Positions 1 through 13,508 of a stretch of DNA of 64,000 nt are shown here, piece by piece; within the stretch, counting starts at the first letter, position 1, and every line of letters begins with the position of its first letter. The notes beneath the pieces are model-generated. The model was not told the DNA's origin. It ran no database searches and saw nothing but the letters and a program-made list of their open reading frames with translations. The position numbers and the translations under genes are program-made. Source of the stretch: Linepithema humile (taxonomy: Eukaryota > Arthropoda > Insecta > Hymenoptera > Formicidae); contig NC_090130.1 of the NCBI RefSeq assembly GCF_040581485.1, positions 23,887,918-23,951,917 on the forward strand, in the 5' to 3' direction.

Positions 1-2967
1 TATTTCTGCGACGATTAATAACAGTTGCCACAATACTTTAAATTCGCGCCTTAATTATACTGTCGCGACGCCATCATTCTTAATTCTTCCTGCGAGAGAT
101 TAATAGAATCTCAACATCAAAGTCTATCCTGACGCGGTTATTACTTCCGTTTTGGTATCAGAAAGCCGGCATTCACGTTCTTTTTTCGTAAATTCTGACT
201 CGACTTAGCGAAGCATGCATGATACTAGTCTGAATTAATTTCGCACAGAACTCGTTGTCGCATTTCCCGCAGGCCGGTCCGGTATGCGGAAAGTAATATT
301 ACCGCGGCGAGCAATGGTGGAAGTGACGGCGAACAGAGAAGAAGAGGAGGAGGACGCGGCGGGTTGTGCGGATGCCACCGCCTCCGGTAAGAACGTCGGG
401 GGAGGGAAAATGGAAACAGTAGTGTCGGAAGGAAGAGATCTGCGGAAGGAAAGAAAGAGGGATGGAGGACAAGAGCCGGCCGCTCCGCAAGTAAGGAAAA
501 TATAAGAAGCCCCTTCATTTTCATTAATAAAACATCTCGTTGGGTAAAGAAGCGGGCGGGAACCAGGACGGTACCGAGGAGGGCAAGCCGCCGAGGGGGA
601 GCAAGGGGGAAAACTAGGAAGAAACGAGACAGATGCGGGGTACATAGCAACGGACGGGCCACCGGTTCCAGGCGGGGCGGTTTGCGACTATTTCTGAATA
701 ACAACGAAATGCAAAGTAGCTGATAGCACGCGTTGAAGCTGTGCGCGCGCGCCATTCCTCAAGCGCGGCTGCACCGCGCCGACGTCCGAGACCGCAAGCT
801 CTTCTTACGTGCACTTACTGTTAGTAAGAGTCGCTTCCTTAAGATCCCCCCCTCCCCCCCCGCCGCTTCGCCAGTCACGCTGACCTATATTTCGCTTCTC
901 GACGAGGATGTAATCCTTTCGCGGAGAAAATTAACCCGTTGTTCGCAGCTCGTTGTGCAAGGTGCTCAGCCCCCGTCCGACTTTCGGGTGAAGCGATATC
1001 ACTCGATTTAAACGGCCAAAATACTTTGGTGTCGGTATTGCACAAGCATTTGCGCGACGCCTGGCACATTTCAAGTCGTAGGGATTATGGTAAGCAATTA
1101 CTTATCACTTGGTTTAGTTTTTGCCGAATTAAATTTCTTCTTGTGAAAGTTTAAATCTTCACGAAAAATAAAATTAATTAAAACCACTGAGAAATCTAAT
1201 TTTAAAGTTGAAATAATGTTTTTAAAATTTGAATTTTTAGTAAACAATTGAATAAAAAAAGCTAAAATCTGTTAAAAATTTTTTAAAGATCTAATGCATT
1301 AGTTAAAAAAAGTTTATTATTAAATTTAATAAATTATATTACGTTATGTTATATATTAAATTTTCAATTTCCAATTTTCATTTTCTAGAAGCGATTTTCA
1401 CTTTCTGCTATTTTAAATTTCATTACTCTCAAGTTACGGTTCCACGATTTTACACGACAGCAAGATGTGTCGACGCAAAAGTTTCATTGTAATTACAAAC
1501 TGTAAACGGACCAATCGTTTAGCGAATGGATGTAACACTCGCCGCAGATACTACATCTTCTTACTCATGAAATGAGATCTACTACTGCAAGTTCGTACAG
1601 GGTTTACGATGTGTAAAGCGTGGTAAATTATCTGTGAATGTGGAATTTAGTTATTTTACTGTGTAACGCAGTTTATTAGAGCTGACACTTAAAAAATAAG
1701 ATCCTATTTTTGACCATAAAATAACAATAGCTAATAATATCTGTTGGAATGAATACTTCATGTAACGATAATGATAGTATAATGCAAATTTCAAAATATT
1801 GCATGTATTTTCTGTTCTTAATAACGAATCCCGGAGCGTGAATCGAGGACGGTATAGTACATTTTGCTGTAAAAGTCATAGAACATGTAATCGCTTGCGT
1901 GTAGTCCGTATCTACGCGCGGATCGTTCGTGTCGTGTCGCGCATCTGTACATACCGGATCTACACGTACACTACATGCCGCGTACACGAGCAACCACTGC
2001 CGTGTCACATCTTACGCAGTCCGAAAGCCATAAACGTCCGTGAAACGGTAGAAGTGAAGCGTAAGCGGTACAACGATTTTCTCGTAAGGCCGTCAACGTC
2101 ACTGAGATTTACGAGTTTCCAGTTAAACGCGTGAGAGGGTTGTCTCTTATCGCAAGCACCGCTAGCTGCAAGACTGTAATAAGCCATTGTCTGCGCACAT
2201 GATCATTCATTAAGTATTACGATGTCTGTATAATTAAGAAAAATATATATCGAAGTCGTAATCTGAACCGTATCGCGCACCGATGACAACGCTTGAACAA
2301 CAATATTTTAGCACAAATAAGCAAAATTCTTTTACAACAGTTACAAAATAATATATTCTCGGAGTATTTAACGCGATGCAACTGGAATGATAAGACTTGC
2401 TTGAAATCTTTATATTGCATCTGCACGCGCAATGGTGCTGTTTTATTTGAATTTATTGCGCGCTGGCATATATTTATACGACGGAAAGACGGAAAGAACA
2501 TATAGAGATAAACAGCGACCGCGTTAACATCGTGTCATGTCTTTTTAAAATTATACGCTTACGAGAATTCCCTCCTTTTCCCGGGGTTTTCCGACCATCC
2601 CTCCCTTCTTTCTCGCTCCTTCCGATTAGATCATTTATTATTTGAGGGAAACACACAGCGGCAAAGTGATGTATAGTGTGTCGCGCGAAAAAGTACGTCA
2701 CAAGTCTAGAGGCGAAGCGGCGAGCTACGAAAAATTGTTTTACTACGCATACTAGCATGACACGTGTGCGTCACGCTTACCGCACCGACCATAGATAAAT
2801 CGGCGATGTGCGGCGGCGCAGCATAAAAAACTCAAAGGGGAACCTTCTGTCTGGCTTCTAAGGAGATTCACGCTTGGATGAGTTCTTTTGACGTCGATAC
2901 AGCTCTTTTTCTAAACGCAAAAAAAGCGGCAGCGATGCCGTATATCACATCACGTTATAACAAACAG
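1..2967. other. Non-coding stretch, no gene supported
   Basis: I see no homology-like protein, RNA gene or transposon here. The open frames near 225-755 overlap on both strands, are low in complexity (Glu/Arg-rich one way, Pro/Ser/Leu-rich the other) and have no convincing splice context. They are best explained by a CpG- and GA-rich patch. AT-rich filler follows from about 1150. I cannot exclude a promoter or a small untranslated exon in the GC-rich part. Confidence 0.6.
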
Positions 2968-2976
2968 ATATCAAAA

Positions 2977-3468
2977 CCCCTGTCGAGCTGGCTCCCCCCT
3001 CCCCCTCCACCTTGCACAAATATAAAAACCAATAGCGCAAAATTATAAGCTATTTATGAGCTTTCATATTTCGCAAATTAAAATTTTTGAGCTCGTCACG
3101 CTGAGCATAAATTTAATGTTTTTCGTGGGGGGGGGGGGGGGGGGCTAAGTCGATATCGATTAAGGGTTGTTTGAGGACTAAAAGAGTGAGCTTAAAAATC
3201 GAAACTATATCAGTTCAAAAGCTCATAAATAGCTCTTAATTCCACCGCAAAGATTAATCCAATATTTTTATTTTTAAGCGGTGGGGGGGGGGGGGCTGAG
3301 TCGATATCGACTCAGCCCCTCCACGAAAAACATTAAATTCATGCTCAGCGTGACGTGCTCAAAAATTTTAATTTGCGGAATATGAAAGCTCATAAATAGC
3401 TTATAATTTTCCGCTATTGGTTTTTTTATTTGTGCAAGGTGGGGGGGGGGGCCAGCTCGACAGGGGTA
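2977..3468. mobile_element. G-rich foldback (palindromic) DNA element, about 490 bp
   Basis: The left arm, starting CCCCTGTCGAGCTGG at 2977, reappears as its reverse complement ending CCAGCTCGACAGGGG at 3466. The complementarity continues inward for about 170 bp (a C-rich tract, then a segment with TTATGAGCTTTCATATTTCG, then CGTCACGCTGAGCAT). Runs of 18 G (3127-3144), 13 G (3283-3295) and 11 G (3441-3451) lie in it. The central part contains a third diverged copy of the 'cataaatagct' subunit. A 9-bp direct repeat, ATATCAAAA, lies at 2968-2976 and 3469-3477, with two extra bases (TA) on the right side; it looks like a target-site duplication. There is no coding capacity. A 9-bp duplication with long arms would suit Mutator-like/foldback elements, but the superfamily is not proven. 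Confidence 0.75.
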
Positions 3469-3477
3469 ATATCAAAA

Positions 3478-6400
3478 GGAATGTCTTACGATTTTCTCTT
3501 GGAGATTACAGTCTAGACTAATACAAGGCAATCTCTCTGGGACAAATAAATCTGTTCACCAGCGAAGGCACATATTGGGGATTGCGGTATAATTCTAAAA
3601 AATAATCCTTGATTACTCAGAAAATCTATAACACAATGTGCTCAATATCGATGTAGCGAATAATGCAATTAATCTTTGTCGATATGTTGCTTTGATAATA
3701 CTCTATGTTTTGCTCTTTGTTTATCTTATTCACAACGAAATAGCGCATTGTGCGATGAAAGGTTGCCGGTATTGCACAAACACAAATCCGCAATGTTAAA
3801 ACAATATAGTTGAACGGTGCATGCTAACTATAGCCCTCGGGCTACGACAAGGCGGATGTAACAAACCGCAACAAACTAATGCCCAAAATAGTATAGACAA
3901 GAGACTTAAATGCAAAGCGAATATAATTGTATTCGGTCACGCGGGGAAACGTTCTCGAAAGACAATTAATTGCAATGTCGGCAAAGCCGCTTACCGGCAT
4001 GCCGGAAAATTATATACGCGTGAAATTCCGCGTAAGGTCCATGGAAAAAGAGGGATGACGCACATTCAGACCCACAGGAATAGCAGATTGCGAATAGAAT
4101 ATAATGCGTTAATACCGCCACACTGATACGCATGTGTCTGTCATCACGTACTTTTGCGTGCATTGAGCGCAATCCAGGCAGGTTTACGAAACGAGATACA
4201 GCATTGCTACATGCTGTCACATATAGCATTACAGCTTTCCAGATGGTAATACGATGCAATTCCTCACGTACTAAACACGCCGCAAGCGGACTTAGCGAGA
4301 ACAGACTGGCAACGACTGGCATTATACTCAATCCGATCATCCGAGAGATTATCGATTATATTCGAAATCCCACGGATGTATTAATCAATTTGAAAATGTT
4401 TTATTCAAATATAAATTTACCGAAATATATATTGCGTGACCGACATTCATGGCATTCAATTTAAAATTGGTTTTGTAACACTTGTAAAAATATGAGTTAA
4501 CGTTTACATACGATAAGAGCGCAATTTCCAATAAACCGAGCGTGTATTCCGACCAAACAACACTATTGATTAAACCGCAGCTGATTTATATAGCTAATTC
4601 ACTGATTTATTCGTTGATATGGCTTATTGATTTTATTTATACTTCACAATTCCAGATAATTTGCATTAAACATTTAATTACAGCAAAATAAAAACATATT
4701 TAAATGAAATTAAAAAAATACATTTTTAAGCATACAAATTTTTCGAATGATAAATACATTTTCTTTTGAGCTATTATTGTTGATAAAAAAGAATAAATTA
4801 AAACAGCAAAAACATGAATTTTTTATTCTCCTGTATTTTGTAGATTTTATATTTTTCTCAGCATACATAGATTTCTGGAAATAATGTATATATATATATA
4901 TACATTATAACTCTATAGAGTTGACAAACATTATATTTCAGGCAACAAAGTAATTTTTTGGAACATGTCCAAAGTTAACGGATATTTTACTGCAATATGA
5001 TATAACAGTTCTTTAATTATGAATATATTACGTCGCTGCGTTCATATTAATTCTCCAACTAGTCTCTGCCATAAATGCACCGGTGATATGACGATGCACA
5101 TGCACGCGCGCCGTAATTTCACAGGAGGAAATTTCGTAAGTTTGTGATGTTACGTTGCGAAATTCTCTGGTGTGACTAACGTAACTAAAATTCACACGGC
5201 CACTTAAGCTCTGTCGTTTGCAAGAACCTAACAAGCTTTAAGACAATTGTCCTCGGTTTATTTCGCTCGCCGTCATCTCAGACATTTCCGCTTTTATTAC
5301 TTACAAGCAACATGTGCAACTAGACTGTTTGATTAATAGATAAAATTAATGTCTTAGATCCTTAATGCGTTTGTATGCACCACTAACATATAGTTAGAAT
5401 ATATATTATAAGTATTTTAGGATTTTACTTAAATAAAAATAAAATATAATTTAAAATTTTTTAAATTAAAACGTGTAAAAAATTAAAAAATATTAATGTT
5501 TCATGTTTTGAAATATATACACACATGTTGTATTAACTACAATCTGTATATATATCTGTATATTGCCAGGATTCTATCAGGATGGACCAGTTGCCGTCGA
5601 TTAGAATCGCTATTTCCGCGCACTCCAATCATTGTATTCCGAACATAGATAACAATTACACAATGACTCTGCACATGAGATCACGTAATTTATCATCCTC
5701 AGCATATAATTGTTTACACTCATTATCGTTTGATATTATACCGTGATTTGCATGTCCATTAGTTTACATTCTACTACATTTGTCACTATTGTATTAGTTC
5801 AACCATGTTAATGATCATATTTCCATTACGCACACTGTCCGATTTTGTAAATTGTGCATTGACCGAATATATGATTCCGTTCGCAAACTTGATGGGCGTG
5901 CTTAAATGATATAGCGTACAGTCTGACGGGTGTATAATGCCGAAATGCTTTTGCTTCAAAATACTTGAAGACTAATTTGTAATATATTATCATAATTGAC
6001 CGTGTCATAAAAAGCTGCGCGCAATCTTCGAATCATTAATCACGAAAAACGCCGCGAAAATGAAATTAATTTGATAACACTGCTTTCCTTTAATAAATTA
6101 TGTTCATAGAAATTCTAAAGATTTAATAACGAACGCTTGAGAAAATGACATTATTGCGACCCTTCAGGACAACTTGTAATTAATCTTACATTGTATCGAT
6201 TATTCCGAAAAAACCATGTTGCAAAGCCACCTTTCTTGTAATCTTCTATCTCACGTATCTAATTTTCGGTAAAACTGACAATATCGACTAGTTTCCACGG
6301 AATGCATTATCAATTAAATACTACTGGTATTCATTTATTAATAAATGATAAATATAAAAAATCTATGTTGTAATGTTATAAATTTCAAGTAGATATTTAA

Positions 6401-9400
6401 TAAATCTATAAAATATATATTTTGTTATACTTCTATCAAATCAAAATCGTATCGATGTAATCATGTTAGTTTATACATTAGTCAAATTTCTTGGTTAAAA
6501 TATCGAAATGCTACATGTTCTAATTATACACGTAGAATGTTCATTAACTGCAGCTCAAAGCAGACTAATTTGTGTTCAAACAATGTCTTACAGTATTCAG
6601 TTAACAAATTCGTATTGTGAGAGCGTCAGTTAGTACGTCAGACACTAACATTGTATTTGCAAAGACAGTCACGTATGTTCGTGTGTAATTACTTCGTTGC
6701 ACAAATAAGCGGATGTACATATTTACTACCCTGGTGCCACATGTCAAAGAGAAACACGCGCAGAAACAAAACAATATATTTCTTGCAGATTTACAAATCA
6801 ATTTAGAAGACTAACACTTTTTTATTCATTAGATATATTCATTCATTAGAACAAATGGTACTTTAATAAATGGTACTTATCTACAAATCTAAAATTTGTG
6901 AAATATATATTATTGGATTTCAGAATATCATTTATGGCATGTTTGTAAATCATATAATTTTCTATCGTTTTTAATCATCGCGCGTACACACAGTGATATT
7001 AATGAATTGAACTGAAGTGAATTCACTATGTTTCACGAGGCATTTTGTCGCGCGTACTCAGAAAAATCTATTAGAAACTGAATACTCGCGAATGTACATC
7101 GAACTTGATATTATCGATGCTTTCGCGATTTCGCGAAATGGAAGTTCGAGGAATGTTAGCGCTTACTAACTGTTAGAAAAACGCTCTTCAATTCCACCGG
7201 GACGAAAAGTGCTCCAGTAAAATATACATCCGGTTAACGATTTTCGTCACCTAGCTATAAGCGCGAGTCGATGCCGCCGGGAACTGCGCGATACTCGAAA
7301 ATCAACTTACTACTCCATACTCGGCCACTTTGCCCGAGCTACCTCCAAGCGAGTGCTAAGAGTTCAGAACGTAATGCGCGGCCCCAGAGAGACGGTGAGA
7401 CGCGCGGCTGTCCCCTAAACTCCTTTAATATCTACGTACTTAGCTACCTACCCGTGCGCCCGCTGCTTTTAAATTCTCCCTGAGACCAGCACGGACTGCT
7501 GAAAGTCGACGAACGAGTCGTGAGCAGTATGTTTTATGAAAGTTTCATCTCTCGTAATCTCGGGGTATCTTGCCACTCGCGCCCTTGCTGTCCTTCTTTC
7601 TCGCGTATCTCAAGCGCGCCTCGACGCCTCTGCCTCTTCCCACTACCTCGCGCAGATTCATATTCGTTTTTCGCCATGACGCCGACGGAGCTATTCACTC
7701 TCACGAATCTACTCTCTCGCGATATTTCGTCTTTGAATTCGTCCTTGATTCCGTTGCTCGTGCAAAAATGGTCTACGCGAAGCGAAGCTGCCTTGTTTAC
7801 GTTATAAATAGATTTTTATTCCTCTCGCCAAAATTACGGGCGATTTTTAAACAATTTTGCGAACGATATCAGCATACTTGAATATGGAAAAGTAGACATC
7901 GAATCGCGCGACGGCATGGAATGTAAATTCGTCCAGTTTCCCAAAATGCAGATGTGAGATAGCGCCGATATCGAATTCTCCGTTTTCGATTCCCCTAAAC
8001 CCTTTCACGAGATTTTCTGCCTTTGAATTCGATATGCGTCATAACCCCCGCAGGCTGATGTCCACAGATTTTCGCGGTCCCGAATCTGTCGGGAAATCGT
8101 CTTCATGCAAGATTGATCACGAACGTCAGAGGTTCAACCTACTGAAAGATGTGGTCGCAATCTAATCTTCGAAAACGCCGCTATCCAATCTACCGAAGAA
8201 AGTCGTGGAATCACCTTGTCATTCGCATAACCTGATTTTAATCTAATCACGCATTCAAATCCGCTAAGAACTCGCGATGGACCACGATGTCACGAAGCTG
8301 AACAATCTTAGGTCAAGGACGCACGTTCGAAATCGCTCGATCATCTCCAGCCACTTGGCCGAGCAAATTCAAATCAGCGGAAAAAACGGCTCTGACATCT
8401 TTCGTATTACTGTTTCGTATATTTACCGATGCGATCATACAAAATTAAGGAAGAAGCATGGATGGTCCGAAGCTGAGCAATAACGCCGGTTTATTACGCA
8501 GCTTGTGGATAAGTTTTACCATAAACCGAAGCCAATTCGACGTCGCGGTCGAGACTAACGGCGACATAAATTTCCCGTAACGTGGATCACCCGGGGTCTT
8601 AGACAGGTTAAAAGGAGCCCGTATATACGCCGACAGAACGAAACAAATTGCATTTCAGCCGGCACCGCGAAATATTCCAGGTCGAATGTAAATTTCGCCT
8701 GTGTTCTGGAGTCGTGTGGTGAGAATTCGCCGCGGAACGAAAACGGGGGAGGGAAAGGGCAACGTAGTGAGACGGAGAAGCATAAGAGGCTGAGTTGGAG
8801 GGTGATGTTGAGGCACGACGCCGCTGCCGCCGCGGTATGGGGTGCCCGGAGAGTTATGTGGCGACAAGCCGACAACCCCTTAGCACCCGGTGACAAATAC
8901 GAGGTGCGCCGTACCTTTTCCGCCGCGAGACTACACTCGGTTAGTCGCGGCGCGAAGAAGAAAAGGGGCCGCCGGCGCTTCCACGTCCTGCCAGCCCCGC
9001 CGAGAAGTCACTCACAATCAGTCATCAGATTACGGCTGCAACTGACAGACCCCCTCCCCCCCTCCTTCGTCGCCGATACGCGAATACTTTTTTCCCCACG
9101 CTTCCACATTTTATCCGACATCTGCATCTCACTGTGCGCGGCCGCGCACAGGAAACTGACGGACGATTCTTACGGCCATGAAACTTATTAAACTTCAATC
9201 TGCCCGTCGCTTTTTCGGATACCGCTGGTGGAGAGGCTCCGCCACACGGCATTATTGTTGTTATTTATTTTCCCGATTTCTCCCGACAAGATATATATTG
9301 TACGCCGAGTTGTCAGATTCAGCTGCAAATATTCGTGACTTTGAAACTGAATAAATTTGCGGCGAAGAAATATACCGGATAGAAAACGAAGCGGTGTACA

Positions 9401-11100
9401 TTTCGCGCGCGCACGCGTTTTGTCATGTTGATAAATTTTCGGCGCAACGACCCATAGATTGTACAGTATACTGTATATTCCGGAGGAAACTAAACAGAAA
9501 GATCTGGTTCGCGGTAAAGTCATCACTGCCAGAGTGACCGCATGTAATTTCGCGGAAAGAAACAGCAAATGGGGCAACGAAACCGAATCCATGAGCGGCG
9601 GAACGAGTTGTCCATTTATTTCCTAGTCGTAAGAAACGGTCTCCTTCCCGTAAACAATTTAATTGTCGCGGAAGATTAATCGCCGCGGGACGGAATTAAT
9701 GGGAGGAATGCGTTTATTTCGTAGGTACGCGGGCTTGTAATTAATGAGAAAGACGCGCTGAATGTGGCTCGACAAACCGTGGGTGTCCACAGCACTTACG
9801 ACGACAAGGACGCTGACATCGACGACGTTGCTGCAGATAACAAAGGAAAGTCCATAGTCATCGCGGATGATATTAAGGGCGATTACGTAAAATGCTTAAT
9901 AATACTACGCTACCCCACGGATGCGTCACGGTCCATTATTTTCCCCGTCTTCGTTCCTGCATGATGCGAAATTTGCACGATGGCGCGACCGCTTGTTTGA
10001 CGAAATTTACGCGCGCCTTCTTGTATAATTAAACCGTTGTAGAGAGTTATATTCTAACATCGCGAAATACGAAGCGCGACGAATCGCGAAAAAGCTTCAA
10101 ACAAACTTAATCTTCCGATTTCTTAAATTATAATTTCCTCTTTAATTTAAAATTAAATTTCCGATGTCTAAGAATCTTGCAAAAGCAGCGACCGCAAAAT
10201 CGATAAATCATTATCGCAGCCATCCGCAATTGCCATTCGCGATGCCGCAAATCCGAGGAAAGCCCATAACGCTGTTTCTCGAAGCGACCGCAGCAAAGGA
10301 GGCTCCATCGCGCGAAATCGGGTCGCGGGTATTGCTTCGCATCGATTCCCTCTTCTACCTCGACGGTGTCGCGCTCGTACCCTAATACTCGACCGGAGAT
10401 GCGTTTACAGTGAAGTACGGTGATTGGCACTCGAGGAAAGGTCAAGTAAATGCGGTTAATATCTCGTGGCAAGCGCGATCGACGTCTCGAGTGTGTTTAC
10501 GTGAGTAATCTTAATCAATGGTAGAAAAAAAGCATCTCCACGGCGAATTGGGGTTGCTGCGGTCGGATGCGAGGGGAAGATGCGAGGGACAAGTAGCGAT
10601 AGGACAAACTACGTAGATGCGAGGCAGAAAACACCACTCGAAGTATTGGCCGTGTTCACTACGCTCTCCCGGTAACCTATGTCACCAAGTGCTTGTAAAC
10701 CCACCTCTCTACTCCTGTATCGTCACTATCGAAGCTGCCGCAAACCATCGTTCGGACCCTATGACGCGCACAGATACACGCACGACGCGCGCCAGCCTGA
10801 CCTCCGATATCGACCGGTGGTTGCATCGCCGTACAGAGACACGCCGATAACTTTTTCCCATCGCTATGTATCATCTCACGAGTGGCCGTGGATTAACGCT
10901 CACGGGACAGAAAAGAATGAAAACGAATGCGCGGGCCGTAATGACGAAAATAGTTTCGCGGCTGCCTCGTCGAGCTCGTCGACGCGGCACAAATTTCGGT
11001 CACGCTTCCGCGCGCTTTGCCGCGTATGTTGTTGAGTAATCAGAGTAAACGGGACATCGCTGAATTTCGGTGCTCGCAACGCCGATTGGAGATTGCCCTT
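3478..11100. other. Non-coding stretch, no gene supported
   Basis: This is AT-rich DNA with GC-richer islands at about 7.1-9.2 kb and 10.1-11.1 kb. There is a small (TA)n palindrome near 4885-4905. Open frames here, such as those covering 3821-4464 and 8802-9191, occur on both strands at the same place. None shows a recognisable domain or a splice-consistent extension. The GC-richer islands may hold regulatory DNA or untranslated exons, but nothing in the sequence decides this. Confidence 0.55.
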
Positions 11101-11128
11101 TCTCTCTCTCTCTCTCTCTGTCTCTCTA
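11101..11128. repeat. (TC)n microsatellite
   Basis: This is a nearly uninterrupted run of TC dinucleotides with a single G interruption. Confidence 0.9.
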
Positions 11129-12081
11129 TATACATGCGTCACGCGGCTTTTACTATCAGTTTGTTTTGAATGAAGCGAGTGCAATTATGTAGCCCAACCA
11201 TCGTGGTTTTTCGTAACTCTCGATGCGATTCCCGTTAATCTCTGTGGTATTTTGGTTACATGTTAAATCGTACTTTACGTTTATCGACATTTCCTTTTGT
11301 GAACACAGCGAAATCAATGATAAACATAATAGTCCATTTATTTACTTTATAAATTTATCAGGCATGAAAGAATTTTTTTTACTAAAAAAAGAAAAATAAA
11401 ATTTTATTCTACGTGCTGTATTATTATATTCAATAAACATTTCTAATAGTTATAATATACTCACATTATTTCTCTATGCTATATGCTAAACCTTACTGAA
11501 TTTTTTTTATTCATTAATCACTATCAAAATACAAAACAAAAATATAGGAGTGTTAAAAATTACAATCATCCAGTTAACAGTGAATTGTGATACCAATATT
11601 TTCTAAAGTTATCGAGGGAATGCAGATATTTACCTAACAATAAAATGTGAATAAAAGAGAATTTCTCTATTAATAAACATTTTTGCGATTTATATGATAC
11701 ATATTTTCGTGAGCAATTGACTTTATAACAAAAGTATATTTTAGTCAGTAGTGCATTTTAATCAGAAATTATGTTATCGTTTATATCTTCCCAATCTTCA
11801 ATATTGTGTTTCATCTCAGTTAATTAGATCATTTGATACCAAAGTTCACGCGTGAGTATCTAGGAATAAGGGGTACAATGAGCATAATGGTATAATCTCT
11901 AATTTACATGAATTATACGATAGTATTGTACGCAGCTATTGTAAATTTTGGGATTTTCTACGATTGTTGTGTATGCAAACGTATGAATAACATCTCATTA
12001 TAATATCAGTATTATATATAAAATAAAATGTAGCATTAAAGGCTATTTTATGAGGAAATTATATGCGATCACACAAGCTAA

Positions 12082-13290
12082 GTGAGAATGCCAATCAACA
12101 GGAAAGTCAATTTATTAACCTATAGCGACAAGATACCAAACCTAATACACTTTTTCGTATTAAGGGGGATTGCATCCAATTATATCAATATAGATAAAAA
12201 TAATTATGATCTCTCATCGGATCATTCGCCTATTATTTTAACAATAAGCGAAACAATCATCATTAAAGAGCAAAAGCTATCACTGATTAATAAAAAGACG
12301 GATTGGCAAAGATTTAGAAGGGAACTTGATAATAGAATCCAGTTAAACACACCATTAAAGACAGCCGAGTAACTTGATACTAAAGTGGAGCAATTCGTCG
12401 TTGACTTGCAACAAGCAGCATGGAACAACTTCCAGGTTAAATAAGATAGCAATTAGAGTGAACCAAAAAAATAAAAAATATGATAACTGCGAAAAAAAGA
12501 GCTTGTAAAAGATGGCAGCAAACAAGAGTGCAAGAGGATAAAAAGCATCTTAATACATTAAGTCAGCGCTCGGAATTAGTTGCACATTTCGGGCCGATTC
12601 CCGAGACGACGCCTCCTGTTCCCCCCCCCCACTACCGCTCGGCCGCTAGCGGCCGAGTCGCCGATAGCTCTGGCGCAGGAGCGTTTTATATAAGAAATAG
12701 GCTGGGTTGTTGAGGCACCTCTCAGAAAATAGTAATATTTTCTTTGCTACATAAATAATGTTTATTTTCATTAATAATTAAATATATATATATTATGTAT
12801 TAATAAAAATAAACATTATTTATGTAGTGAAGAAAATGTTACGATTTCCCGAAAGATGCCTAAACAATCCAGCCTATTTCTAATATAAAACGCTCCTGAG
12901 CCAGAGCTATCGGCGGCTCGGCCGCCAGCGGCCGAGCGGTAGTGGGGAAACAGAAGGCGTTGTCTCGGAAATCGGCCCGAAATGTGCAACTAATTCCGAG
13001 CGCTGCATTAAGTCAATAACTTAAAAGAGAAATTCAAGCAATTGAAAATGAAACATTCAATTACTGCCTAAGGAAATTGTCTGATGATAAAGATTCGGAG
13101 TATTCCTTATGGAAAGCTACAAAAGGCCTGACGAGACCTAAAATTTAAAATCCATCCATTAGAAAGAGAAAACGGTACTTGGACTAAAGACAACCAGTAG
13201 AAGGCAAAGTTATAATATTTGCGGAGCACTTGGTTGATACTTTTCAGTCATATCTCAGACAAAATAATGGAAGATTAGGTTAATTAACAG
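12082..13290 (+). pseudogene. Decayed jockey-type LINE (endonuclease C-terminus and linker)
   Basis: The first part reads as the C-terminal end of an APE-type LINE endonuclease. It has a 'KIPNLIHFFVLRGIASNYI' stretch followed by the diagnostic DLSSDHSPIIL motif, about 50 residues into the open frame. After the hAT-like insertion the reading resumes with LINE linker sequence containing 'SLWKATKGLTRP' and 'RNGTWTKDNQ', typical of the segment between endonuclease and reverse transcriptase in jockey-clade elements. Stops and frameshifts occur throughout (for example after position 12369), so it is dead. No catalytic RT motif follows. Orientation is plus. The 442-bp palindrome at 12564-13005 lies inside it, so the LINE is the older insertion. 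The clade assignment rests on motif recognition only. Confidence 0.7.
12564..13005. mobile_element. hAT-like palindromic MITE, 442 bp, with 8-bp TSD
   Basis: The ends are a perfect inverted pair, CAGCGCTCGG at 12564 and CCGAGCGCTG ending at 13005. Each is flanked by the 8-bp direct repeat CATTAAGT (12556-12563 and 13006-13013). CAG ends plus an 8-bp duplication are the hallmark of hAT transposons. The inverted complementarity extends through GC-rich outer segments (around 'cggccgctagcggccgag'), 'gagcgttttatat..aaataggctgg', and an AT-rich centre at about 12745-12825. It encodes nothing, so it must have been moved in trans. A longer relative lies at 37220-38953. Confidence 0.88.
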
Positions 13291-13310
13291 AACACGCGAT
13301 ATCAGATTAT

Positions 13311-13508
13311 CCGAAAGCTGCCAGAAACAGGCTTGAAAGAGAAGTTACAGAAACTCGCAAGTAGGTATTTGTCGAAGAACTTCCCACCTTTATTCCATCT
13401 GTAAAGGGAAATCTTTTCAACTTCAACCCTAGTTGCGAATTATGATCTGAGATAGAAGACTCAAGCCTTCTTGCAAAAGAGGTTGGGAAATCTGATAAGA
13501 AATGAAAT
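13311..13508 (+). repeat. Dispersed repeat family, copy 1
   Basis: A segment beginning CCGAAAGCTGCCAGAAACAG and ending near AAATCTGATAAGAAATG recurs with moderate divergence at 24250-24601 and 26142-26471. This copy contains a short coding-like run (VFVEELPTFIPSVKGNLFNF) that ends at a stop, so it may derive from an ORF of a retroelement. The family is not identified. Confidence 0.75.

Noticed and set aside
225..755. A 176-codon minus-strand frame and overlapping plus-strand Glu-rich frame
   Set aside because: Low-complexity GA/CT-rich sequence opens frames on both strands; no motif or splice context.
3821..4464. Overlapping frames of 101-124 codons on both strands
   Set aside because: Mutually overlapping open frames with no recognisable domain; most likely chance in CpG-bearing DNA.
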